The notes beneath the pieces were generated by a model, which was given only the letters and a program-made list of their open reading frames with translations, did no database searches and had not been told where the DNA came from. The position numbers were made by a program, and so were the translations under genes. Positions 24,286 to 30,296 of a stretch of 41,770 nucleotides of DNA are shown in pieces; position 1 is the first letter of the stretch; the number at the start of each line of letters is the position of its first letter. Origin of the DNA: Opitutus sp. (GTDB taxonomy: Bacteria; Verrucomicrobiota; Verrucomicrobiia; Opitutales; Opitutaceae); assembly GCA_013822585.1 (NCBI GenBank), contig PNKG01000004.1:1-41770 (forward strand), written 5' to 3'.

Positions 24286-25458
24286 TCAGTTCTTCGCCGG
24301 CAGTGAGGCGATGTGCACGGTCTGCGTCGGGAAGGCAAAGGAGAGGCCGCGGGCCTCGACCGCGCGCATGATGGCGAGGTTGAGGCGCTGGCGCACCTGC
24401 ATGTGCTGGGCGAAGTCGGGGCTCTTCAGCACGTAGACGATCCAGATGTCCATCGACGAGGCGCTGAAGTCGCGGAAGTAGACGTGCGTATCTGGCGCGT
24501 GGACCGCCGGGTCGCTCTCGATGAGGCGCCGGATCTCGGCCACGAGGCCCTCGAGCTGATCGGCCTTGGCGCCGTAGGTGAGGCCGACGACCTGCTCGAC
24601 GCGGCGCGCGGTGAAGCGCGAGAGGTTGACGATCGACTCGTTGGCGACGGTGCGGTTCGGGACGGTGACGAGGGAACGGTCGACCTTGCGGATCTTGGTC
24701 GAGCGGAGGCCGATGTCCTCCACGGTGCCGGTGTGCGAGCCGATGGTGACAGTCTCGCCGATGCGGAAGGGCTGGTCGGTGGCGACGACCACCGAGCCGA
24801 AGATGTTGGCGATGGTGTCCTGCGCGGCGAGGGCGAAGGCCAGGCCGCCGATGCCGAGGGCGCCGAGGGCGGCCTTCACGTCGTAGCCGAGGCTCTGGAT
24901 CGTGACGAGCACGCCGAGGACGACGAAGAGCGTGATGAGCGTCTTTTTGATCCAGGGCATGAAGGCCGCGACGCCCATCTGTTTTTCGACGGCGATTTCG
25001 TGCGCGTGCTCGAGGATGGCGTTGAACGCCCGGTAGAGACCCCAGAAGATCGCGACCGAGAAGGCGACCGTCGACCCGAGGGAGAGGTAATGGTCGGTGT
25101 TGCCCGAGAGCTTCAGCACCTTGAGCGAGGTGAAGATGCCGAAGAGCATCACGAACGTCGCGGCGGGGCCTTCCATCGCGGGGAAGAGCTTGTCGTCGAG
25201 CGTCGTTTCGGTGCGCGAGGCGAGTTTCTTCAGGTAATGGAACACGATGTTCGTGACGACGCGCCGCAGGAGCACGCCGCCCACGAGGAAGCCCGCGGCG
25301 ATGACGTAGTGCGCGAGGGTGTTTTCGCCGGTGTTGGGCACATGGAACGCCGCGAGCACGACATCGACCAGATGTTCGAGGAAGTCGCCGGCCGGCGGGA
25401 GCGGCGCAGGGGTGTCCGCCGGCGCCGCGGTTTGGGCGAGCGCCAGGACGGGGGCCAT
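24286..25458 (-). CDS. MscS-family mechanosensitive channel
   Basis: Small-conductance mechanosensitive channels open when membrane tension rises. The body is a 390-residue form from the ATG at 25458, with several helices (about 35-55, 85-105, 115-135, 165-185). The pore helix LGALGIGGLAFALAAQDTIANIFGS is followed by VVVATDQPFRIGETVTIG and by SLVTVPNRTVANESIVN of the cytoplasmic vestibule. The frame is open up to 25677, and a longer call would start with MNAAPFPAACCG. That peptide is encoded by the end of a repeat element (25494-25677) and also appears at the other copy, so I reject it. Arg-rich residues and LLAATAP just before Met1 suggest the true signal peptide begins between 25458 and about 25493, where I see no ATG. 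Confidence 0.88.
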   Translation of the reverse strand: MAPVLALAQTAAPADTPAPLPPAGDFLEHLVDVVLAAFHVPNTGENTLAHYVIAAGFLVGGVLLRRVVTNIVFHYLKKLASRTETTLDDKLFPAMEGPAATFVMLFGIFTSLKVLKLSGNTDHYLSLGSTVAFSVAIFWGLYRAFNAILEHAHEIAVEKQMGVAAFMPWIKKTLITLFVVLGVLVTIQSLGYDVKAALGALGIGGLAFALAAQDTIANIFGSVVVATDQPFRIGETVTIGSHTGTVEDIGLRSTKIRKVDRSLVTVPNRTVANESIVNLSRFTARRVEQVVGLTYGAKADQLEGLVAEIRRLIESDPAVHAPDTHVYFRDFSASSMDIWIVYVLKSPDFAQHMQVRQRLNLAIMRAVEARGLSFAFPTQTVHIASLPAKN

Positions 25459-25493
25459 CGGTGCGGTGGCGGCGAGGAGGCGGCGGGAGCGGA

Positions 25494-25677
25494 AATTGAA
25501 CGCCGCCCTTCCGCCCGCGCTCCTCCCCGGAGCAAGCTCCGGGGAGGGCGGATTCTCGCCGGCGCCCGGCACGACGCGCGGCTTGCCCAGCCCCGCTGGC
25601 GCGGGACTGGCCGGGCGGTGTCCTAATCTCACTTGGGAAAGCCCGCAGCAAGCTGCGGGGAATGGGGCGGCATTCAT
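25494..25677. mobile_element. MITE-like repeat, long form
   Basis: The left end (AATTGAACGCCGCCC) and right end (GGGGCGGCATTCAT) match the two ends of the 68-bp element at 28271 and form imperfect terminal inverted repeats (GAACGCCGCCC versus GAATGCCGCCC). The left part, including a hairpin of CTCCCCGGAG and CTCCGGGGAG around CAAG (or an equivalent fold), spans 25494-25551. A second copy of the hairpin and the right end span 25642-25677. About 90 bp of unrelated sequence lies between. There is no coding capacity for a transposase. It covers the 5' end of the mscS reading frame. Confidence 0.7.
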
Positions 25678-25801
25678 GGGAGGAAGCTGTCTCTAGAAAA
25701 GCCGGCGCCGGGTGTTGTCAAAGATTTAGCCGGTCAACCGCGGGGTCGCCTGCTTTCTCCTGTTGCAGGCGGGCCGGGTGTTTCCAGACTCGGCGGGTTT
25801 C

Positions 25802-26752
25802 ATGGCACCACAGCTCGCATTATTCAGCTCCCTGCCCTGGTGGGCGTGGGCGGGTTTCCTCGGCTTCGTCGCCGTCATGCTGGCGCTCGACCTCGGTGTC
25901 TTCAACCGCCAGAGCCACGAGGTCGGCCTGCGCGAGGCGCTGGCGTGGTGCGCGGTGTGGTTCGGCCTGGCGATGGGGTTCAACCTGCTCGTGTCCTTCA
26001 AGCTCGGGTCGCAGCCGGCGCTGGAGTTCTTCACCGGCTACTTGGTCGAGCTCTGCCTGAGCGTCGACAACGTCTTCGTCTTCATCGTCATTTTCCAATA
26101 CTTCAAGGTCGAGCCGCGCTACCAGCACCGCGTGCTGTTCTGGGGCATCATCGGCGCGGTGGTGATGCGCGCGGTCTTCATCTTCGCCGGCATCAGCCTG
26201 ATCAACGCCTTCCACTGGATCATCTACGTCTTCGGCGCGTTCCTTGTCTACACCGGCATCAAGCTCGCGCTGCCGAAGAAGGACGACGGTCTCGAGCCGG
26301 AGAAGAACCCGCTGGTGAGGCTCGCGCGGCGCTTTCTGCCCGTGACCCCGCACTACGACGGCGGCCGGTTCTTCACCCATCCGCATGGCCGGCTGCACGC
26401 CACGCCGCTCTTCATTGTGCTGCTGGTGGTGGAGACGACGGATGTGATGTTCGCCCTCGACTCCATCCCCGCCGTGATCGCGATCACGCGCAACGAGTTC
26501 ATCGTTTTCACGTCGAACATCTTCGCGATCCTCGGCCTGCGCTCCCTCTACTTCGCGGTCTCGGGCATCATGCAGCTCTTCCGCTACCTGAACGTCGGCC
26601 TCGCCGTGATCCTCGTCTTCGTCGGCGGCAAGATGCTCGCCTCGCACTACATCGACGTGCCGATCAAGCTTTCGCTCGGCATCATCGGCTGCGTGCTCGC
26701 CGCCTCCATCCTCGCCTCCGTGCTGATCCCCTCGCAGCGGAAGGAGGGCTGA
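25802..26752 (+). CDS. TerC-family integral membrane protein, Alx-like
   Basis: A 316-residue membrane protein with about eight helices. The family motifs are FFTGYLVELCLSVDNVFVFIVIF (the SVDN motif, about 78-100) and, after a hydrophilic loop, VVETTDVMFALDSIPAVIAIT (about 213-233). Acidic residues in these two helices (two SVDN/TTDVMFALDS clusters) are thought to bind or move metal ions, and Alx of E. coli exports manganese. The ATG at 25802 was chosen because the first helix (LPWWAWAGFLGFVAVMLAL) follows directly. A TTG at 25763 is possible. In E. coli alx has a pH- and Mn-responsive leader; the short upstream region here shows a 7-bp hairpin (25747-25771) but no recognisable yybP-ykoY fold. 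Confidence 0.92.
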   Translation: MAPQLALFSSLPWWAWAGFLGFVAVMLALDLGVFNRQSHEVGLREALAWCAVWFGLAMGFNLLVSFKLGSQPALEFFTGYLVELCLSVDNVFVFIVIFQYFKVEPRYQHRVLFWGIIGAVVMRAVFIFAGISLINAFHWIIYVFGAFLVYTGIKLALPKKDDGLEPEKNPLVRLARRFLPVTPHYDGGRFFTHPHGRLHATPLFIVLLVVETTDVMFALDSIPAVIAITRNEFIVFTSNIFAILGLRSLYFAVSGIMQLFRYLNVGLAVILVFVGGKMLASHYIDVPIKLSLGIIGCVLAASILASVLIPSQRKEG

Positions 26753-27176
26753 TTTTCCGGCCTTTCACCGGCCGGCACCCGCGCACACTTCCGCGAGGGC
26801 GGCGAGGGCGGGCAGCAGGGGCGCAGGCCTTCCTGCGGCGCACCGTCGGCTCGCCGGCGAAGCCGCCCTGCTCCGTGTGGCAGGCCCAGCCTTCCTCCAG
26901 CTTGAGTTTGCCGCGGAGGCCGGCGGCGACCCGGATGCGGGGAGATTGGCCAGCGCGGCGCCGCTGCCGGACGGCAAACCCGACGATCAGCGTCATGAAG
27001 CCGATCCCCAGCGGCACGAGGCCGAAAACAGCCCTGCGATGATCCAACCCTGCCGCCCCGCCGGCGCGAGCGGGAATGCATCCCGGGGGAAGTGAAGGCC
27101 GCCGGGCCCGCTGGGCGGACTCCGGCGGCCGGTCCGGCGCACACGACACCGGCCGCTGTTACCCCTGAAAAGCGGA
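26753..27176. other. Gene-free stretch between TerC and Hsp20 genes
   Basis: About 420 bp. A small hairpin (CCGGCC/GGCCGG, 26757-26775) follows the TerC stop. A 9-bp stem (GCGGCCGGT/ACCGGCCGC, 27125-27156) lies 20 nt beyond the last Hsp20 stop on the minus strand and could terminate it, without a T-run. In between, the minus strand has an open frame with a credible membrane helix (FGLVPLGIGFMTLIVGFAV, about 26980-27036) followed by LEEGWACHTEQGGF. The frame then becomes Arg/Pro-rich and runs into the TerC gene, so at most a frameshifted or decayed membrane-protein gene is present. Confidence 0.4.
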
Positions 27177-27593
27177 TCAGCTGACGGCGATCTTGCGCGG
27201 CTTCACGGCCTCAGTCTTGGGCAGCGAGACGCGGAGCACGCCGTCCTTGAGCTCGGCAACGATCTTGTCGGGGTCGATGGAGTTGTCGTGCGTCAGCTCG
27301 AGTTCGAACGCGGCGTCGACCGATTCGCGGTAGAGCTGCGTCCAGCCCTCGGGCTTGCGCCAGGCGCGGCGGCCGACAAGGCGGACAAGGCCCTCCTCGA
27401 CGGTGAGCTCGAGGCCGTCCTTCGCCACGCCGGGCAGTTGCACGACCAGACCCCAAGCCTCGGCGGTTTCCTGCAGGTCGTAGGCGGGCTTGAGGGTGAA
27501 TTCACTCCGGCGTGCCTCGTCGGTCGAGGCAGGCTCCTCGCGGCGGATGGCGCGGGAGAGACGGGGAACGATCTGGTTGAAGAGGTGGGTCAT
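27177..27593 (-). CDS. Hsp20/alpha-crystallin small heat-shock protein (second)
   Basis: A 138-residue chaperone. The alpha-crystallin domain runs from about 36 to 133: PAYDLQETAEAWGLVVQLPG, VEEGLVRLVGRRA, FELELTHDNSIDPDKIVAEL, and DGVLRVSLPKTEAVKPRKIAVS at the end. The A-x-x-x-DGVL-x-V-x-LPK pattern is the family hallmark. It holds unfolding proteins in oligomers for later refolding. GGAGG lies seven bases before its ATG, in the 23-bp gap after the other Hsp20 gene, so the two form an operon. The N-terminus (TNLFNQIVPRL-like, rich in charged residues) differs from the first copy; the pair could form mixed oligomers. Confidence 0.93.
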   Translation of the reverse strand: MTHLFNQIVPRLSRAIRREEPASTDEARRSEFTLKPAYDLQETAEAWGLVVQLPGVAKDGLELTVEEGLVRLVGRRAWRKPEGWTQLYRESVDAAFELELTHDNSIDPDKIVAELKDGVLRVSLPKTEAVKPRKIAVS

Positions 27594-27600
27594 GGTGATT

Positions 27601-27605
27601 CCTCC
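27601..27605 (-). promoter_or_regulatory. Ribosome binding site of the second hsp20 gene
   Basis: GGAGG on the minus strand, seven bases before the ATG at 27593. It supports the chosen start and tight coupling in the hsp20 pair. Confidence 0.8.
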
Positions 27606-27616
27606 GATCGGGTGGT

Positions 27617-28036
27617 TCAGTTGACGTTGATGGCGATCTTGCGCGGCTTGGCCTGCTCCTGCTTCGGGAGCGTGACGGTGAGGATGCCATTCTCGAGCGC
27701 GGCGGTGACCTTGTCGGTTTGCACGTTCTCGGGCAGCGACACGGAGCGCGTGAGCGTGAACTCCTGCTCGCCGTCCTTGCGGGTGGCGGTGAGCGTGAGG
27801 TAGTTCTCAACGAGTTCGAGGTTGATGGCTTCGCGGGTCACGCCCGGGAGCTCGGCGCGGACGCAGACGTTGTCCTTGTCCTCGTAGAGGTCGACGGGGA
27901 AGCGCGGCGCCGACGGCGTCGCGAGTTCCGCCAGAGCGGTTTCGAAGAGACGATCGACTTCCGACTCCAGGCCGGACCACGGGGTGCGCGCCCGAAAGAG
28001 CGTCGCGGGATAGGTATGGCGGGTGAGGCGATACAT
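27617..28036 (-). CDS. Hsp20/alpha-crystallin small heat-shock protein (first)
   Basis: A 139-residue chaperone. After a short N-terminal arm (MYRLTRHTYPATLFRAR, then SEVDRLFETALAEL) the alpha-crystallin domain spans about 45-139. It has FPVDLYEDKDNVCVRAELPG, INLELVENYLTLTATRK, SVSLPENVQTDKVTAALENG and ILTVTLPKQEQAKPRKIAINVN. The ENGILTVTLPK block is diagnostic. The ATG at 28036 has GGAG at a good distance (AACAGGAGAACACC). The much longer open frame upstream (to 28591) crosses the divergent promoter region and a repeat, and is not coding. It is the promoter-proximal gene of the pair. Confidence 0.94.
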   Translation of the reverse strand: MYRLTRHTYPATLFRARTPWSGLESEVDRLFETALAELATPSAPRFPVDLYEDKDNVCVRAELPGVTREAINLELVENYLTLTATRKDGEQEFTLTRSVSLPENVQTDKVTAALENGILTVTLPKQEQAKPRKIAINVN

Positions 28037-28538
28037 GACGGTGTTCTCCTGTTGGATGGTTGTGGCCAACCCCTGCGCACCCGGCGTGCCGCGAGCCTGC
28101 GCGGCGCAAATCCGCGCAAATCCGCCACTTGCTTTTTTCATCACCCGGGCGGCGGGAAAAATTGTCCGGCCCGGTGACGCGGCAGGCGGGAAAATACGAC
28201 GCACGCGGGACCGCAAACACAGGATCGTGTCCGGTCCGGGCGGGAGGCGCACGACGGACGGACGGCCAGGAATTGAACGCCGCCCTTCCGCCCGCGCTGC
28301 TCCCCGCAGCAAGCTGCGGGGAATGGGGCAGCATTCATTCCAGACGGACAAATTACCCGAGCAACGCTTTGCTACCCGGCAGAGGTCGGTCAGCGCAGCG
28401 GCCTCGCCCCGGACCGCCCGGCGGATCACGCCCAGGGATTCGCGGCTCACCGGCACAGGCCACGCGGTTTGTGACACGGGGTCGATTTTCCCGTGGCCAC
28501 CGGTGCGGCCTCGCGCCACCAATACCGTCTTCCCCGCA
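28037..28538. other. Divergent control region of hsp20 and patB-like genes
   Basis: About 500 bp without a gene. Next to hsp20, the transcribed strand has GGTTG-GCCA-CAACC and, overlapping it, a GTTGG/CCAAC pairing just before the ribosome binding site. At 28101-28127 the 12-mer GCGCAAATCCGC occurs twice in tandem. A 68-bp repeat element lies at 28271-28338. No CIRCE operator (TTAGCACTC type) is present, and I could not identify a sigma-32-type promoter. Confidence 0.5.
28271..28338. mobile_element. MITE-like repeat, short form
   Basis: 68 bp from AATTGAACGCCGCCC to GGGGCAGCATTCAT, with imperfect terminal inverted repeats and an internal hairpin (CTCCCCGCAG and CTGCGGGGAA around the CAAG loop region). 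The left half matches 25494-25551 and the right half matches 25642-25677 with few changes. It lies between divergent genes. Confidence 0.75.
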
Positions 28539-29696
28539 ATGAGATTCGATTTCGACCATCCCATCGACCGCCGCGCCAGCGACAGCCGCAAATGGAACCG
28601 CTACGGCGGCCGCGACATCCTCCCCCTCTGGGTGGCGGATATGGATTTTGCTGCGCCGCCCGTCGTCGTCGACGCCCTGCGCGCCCGCGTGGAGCACGGT
28701 GTGTTCGGCTACGGCTACGAGACGCGCGGACTGAAGGAAGCCACGGTCGACTACGTCGCCCGGCGCTACGGCTGGAAGATCGACGAGGCCTGGTTGGTCT
28801 GGTTGCCCGGGCTCGTGTGCGGCCTGAACGTCGCCGCCGCCGCCATCGGCGAGGCCGGCGACGAGATCCTCTGCGCCACGCCCGTCTACCCGCCCTTCAT
28901 GAGCGCGCCGACGAACCAGCGTCGCCGCACGGTCACAGCGCCGATGGTGCGGCGCGGCGGGCGCTGGGAACTGGACTTCGATGCGCTGGAGCGCGCCGTG
29001 ACGCCGCGCACGCAGCAGTTCTTCCTCTGCAGTCCGCACAATCCGGTCGGCCGGGCCTTCTCCCGCGCCGAGTTGGAGCAGGTCGCGGCCTTTTGCGAAC
29101 GGCACAACCTCGTGCTCGTCTCCGACGAAATCCACTGCGACCTCGTGCTCGACGCCATCGCGCATGTGCCGGCCGCGACCCTGTCGCCCGCGGTCGCGGC
29201 CCGCACCATCACGCTCATGGCGCCAAGCAAGACCTTCAACGTGCCCGGGCTCGGCTGCTCCTTTGCCGTCATCCCCCACGCGGAGCTCCGGACGAAGTTC
29301 GCGCGCGCCACCCAGGGCATCGTGCCCGACGTGAATGTGCTCGGCTACATCGCCTGCGAGGCGGCGATGCGCCACGGCGAGCCTTGGCGCCAGGAGCTGC
29401 TCGCCTACCTGCGCGGCAACCGCGACCTCATCGAGCAGACCGTCGCGCGCGGCGAATTGCCCGGCCTGACGATGACCCACATCGAAGCCACCTACCTCGC
29501 CTGGTTGAACATCGAGCCGCTCAAGCTGACCCACGCCGCGGCGTTCTTCGAGCAGCACGGCCTCGGCTTCTCCGACGGCGCCCCCTTCGGCGCCGCCAAG
29601 AACACGCACCTGCGGCTCAACTTCGGCTGCACCCGCGCGACGCTGATCGAGGCCCTCGCCCGCCTCCGGCGCGCCCTCGCCGCCGCGGCGCGTTGA
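28539..29696 (+). CDS. PatB/MalY-type C-S lyase (aminotransferase class I fold)
   Basis: A 385-residue PLP enzyme. MRFDFDHPIDRR (1-12), KWNRYG and LPLWVADMDFAAP (28-40) are the typical N-terminus of PatB/MalY cystathionine beta-lyases. FGYGYETRG (56-64), SPHNPVGRAF (165-174), LVLVSDEIHCDLVLD (191-205) and APSKTFNVPGLGCSF (228-242, Lys231 as PLP Schiff base) complete the catalytic site. The family cleaves C-S bonds in cystathionine or cysteine conjugates, giving homocysteine in the methionine pathway. That would complement the MetX and CGS-like genes at the window start, but they are 25 kb apart. The ATG at 28539 is the only start consistent with the family's N-terminus. A palindrome lies 48 bp after the stop. 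Confidence 0.93.
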   Translation: MRFDFDHPIDRRASDSRKWNRYGGRDILPLWVADMDFAAPPVVVDALRARVEHGVFGYGYETRGLKEATVDYVARRYGWKIDEAWLVWLPGLVCGLNVAAAAIGEAGDEILCATPVYPPFMSAPTNQRRRTVTAPMVRRGGRWELDFDALERAVTPRTQQFFLCSPHNPVGRAFSRAELEQVAAFCERHNLVLVSDEIHCDLVLDAIAHVPAATLSPAVAARTITLMAPSKTFNVPGLGCSFAVIPHAELRTKFARATQGIVPDVNVLGYIACEAAMRHGEPWRQELLAYLRGNRDLIEQTVARGELPGLTMTHIEATYLAWLNIEPLKLTHAAAFFEQHGLGFSDGAPFGAAKNTHLRLNFGCTRATLIEALARLRRALAAAAR

Positions 29697-29744
29697 CCGC
29701 GCGAACCCGGCGCCCGCTACCCCAGCCCAGTGCTCCGTCCGCCT

Positions 29745-29763
29745 TGTCACCCAATAGGTGACA
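29745..29763. repeat. Palindrome copy 6 (TCACC type)
   Basis: Arms TGTCACCCA and TAGGTGACA around a central A, with one mismatch (29752/29756). It carries the C/G version of the fourth base pair. Its centre is 66 bp from the next copy, longer than in other pairs. Confidence 0.92.
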
Positions 29764-29810
29764 GCCCGAACACTCTCCCGAGCGCAAAAAGGGCGTGACG
29801 CCAGTGTCCG

Positions 29811-29829
29811 TGTCACCTATTAGGTGACA
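29811..29829. repeat. Palindrome copy 7 (TCACC type), next to HTH start codon
   Basis: TGTCACCTATTAGGTGACA, perfect dyad around a central T. Its last base is directly followed by the ATG of the HTH gene, and its right arm (AGGTGACA) provides the only purine-rich stretch that could serve as ribosome binding site. Protein bound here would block translation start or transcription, which suggests autoregulation. Confidence 0.95.
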
Positions 29830-30183
29830 ATGAGACCCCACCCACGACTCCAGATGTGGCTGGATATCGGCCGCGCGCTGTTTGCCGCCGGCGAGAGACT
29901 GGTCGATGAGGCCCGGCAAAAGACCAGGCCGCGTCGCTGGCAGTCCTACCACACCGTCCGCCCCGGAGCGGCGACTCCGCTTTGGAACATCCTCGCCGAT
30001 CAGCTTCGCTCCGAACTGGCGGGACACGGCGCCAAGGTCCGCCTCGCACGCTATCTCGGCATCCCGCGCCAGAGGCTCCACAATTTCCTGACCGACACCA
30101 GCCGCATGCCGGATGCCGAACTGACCTTGCGACTTCTCCACTGGCTGGCCGAGAAACGTGCCGGGCGCGATGTCTCATTGTAA
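29830..30183 (+). CDS. Small HTH protein linked to TCACC-type palindromes
   Basis: A 117-residue basic protein of no family I can name. The N-terminal half has HPRLQMWLDIGRALFAAGERL (4-24) and RWQSYHTVRPGAATPLWN (36-53). The C-terminal half holds a Cro/XRE-like helix-turn-helix: KVRLARYLGI (69-78) as first helix and PRQRLHNFLT (79-88) as recognition helix, then MPDAELTLRLLHWLAEKRAG. It is about three-quarters identical, by eye and without gaps over 114 residues, to the protein at 40099-40455. I see no HUH, DDE or serine-recombinase motifs, so it is not an evident transposase. The ATG at 29830 was chosen because it falls right after the palindrome; a GTG inside the palindrome (29824) is a weaker choice. 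Binding to the flanking palindromes is inference. Confidence 0.85.
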   Translation: MRPHPRLQMWLDIGRALFAAGERLVDEARQKTRPRRWQSYHTVRPGAATPLWNILADQLRSELAGHGAKVRLARYLGIPRQRLHNFLTDTSRMPDAELTLRLLHWLAEKRAGRDVSL

Positions 30184-30232
30184 GAATGCCGCGTCTTCCG
30201 GGTGAGTCTTCCGCAGTGCGGAGCGCGGATTC

Positions 30233-30251
30233 TGTCACCTAATAGGTGACA
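30233..30251. repeat. Palindrome copy 8 (TCACC type), upstream of dus
   Basis: TGTCACCTAATAGGTGACA, perfect dyad around a central A. It ends 45 bp before the preferred dus start and would be in its leader. It closes the cassette around the HTH gene. Confidence 0.95.
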
Positions 30252-30296
30252 AATCTCCAGGGTTGCCGGGTGAAGCGCGGTGGGCACGGTGGGGGC

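Larger units (their letters stand above)
29745..30251 (+). mobile_element. Palindrome-HTH cassette 1 (candidate)
   Basis: Three TCACC-type palindromes (29745, 29811, 30233) bracket one small HTH gene (29830-30183). The palindrome at 29811 abuts the start codon. The downstream palindrome is 49 bp after the stop. The unit sits between patB-like and dus genes. Mobility is inference from the second cassette at 40033-40532 and the solo pairs elsewhere in the window. Confidence 0.6.

Noticed and set aside
25683-25801. yybP-ykoY (Mn) riboswitch before the TerC-family gene
   Set aside because: Only a 7-bp hairpin is visible, and the conserved loop sequences of that riboswitch were not found.
28271-28591. 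Long N-terminal extension of the first Hsp20 (frame open to 28591)
   Set aside because: It crosses a repeat element and the divergent promoter; the ATG at 28036 has a good ribosome binding site and starts the known domain arrangement.
29745-30251. RAYT/REPIN system of the known type
   Set aside because: The linked protein has no HUH motif or Y1 tyrosine signature; only the doublet geometry is similar.
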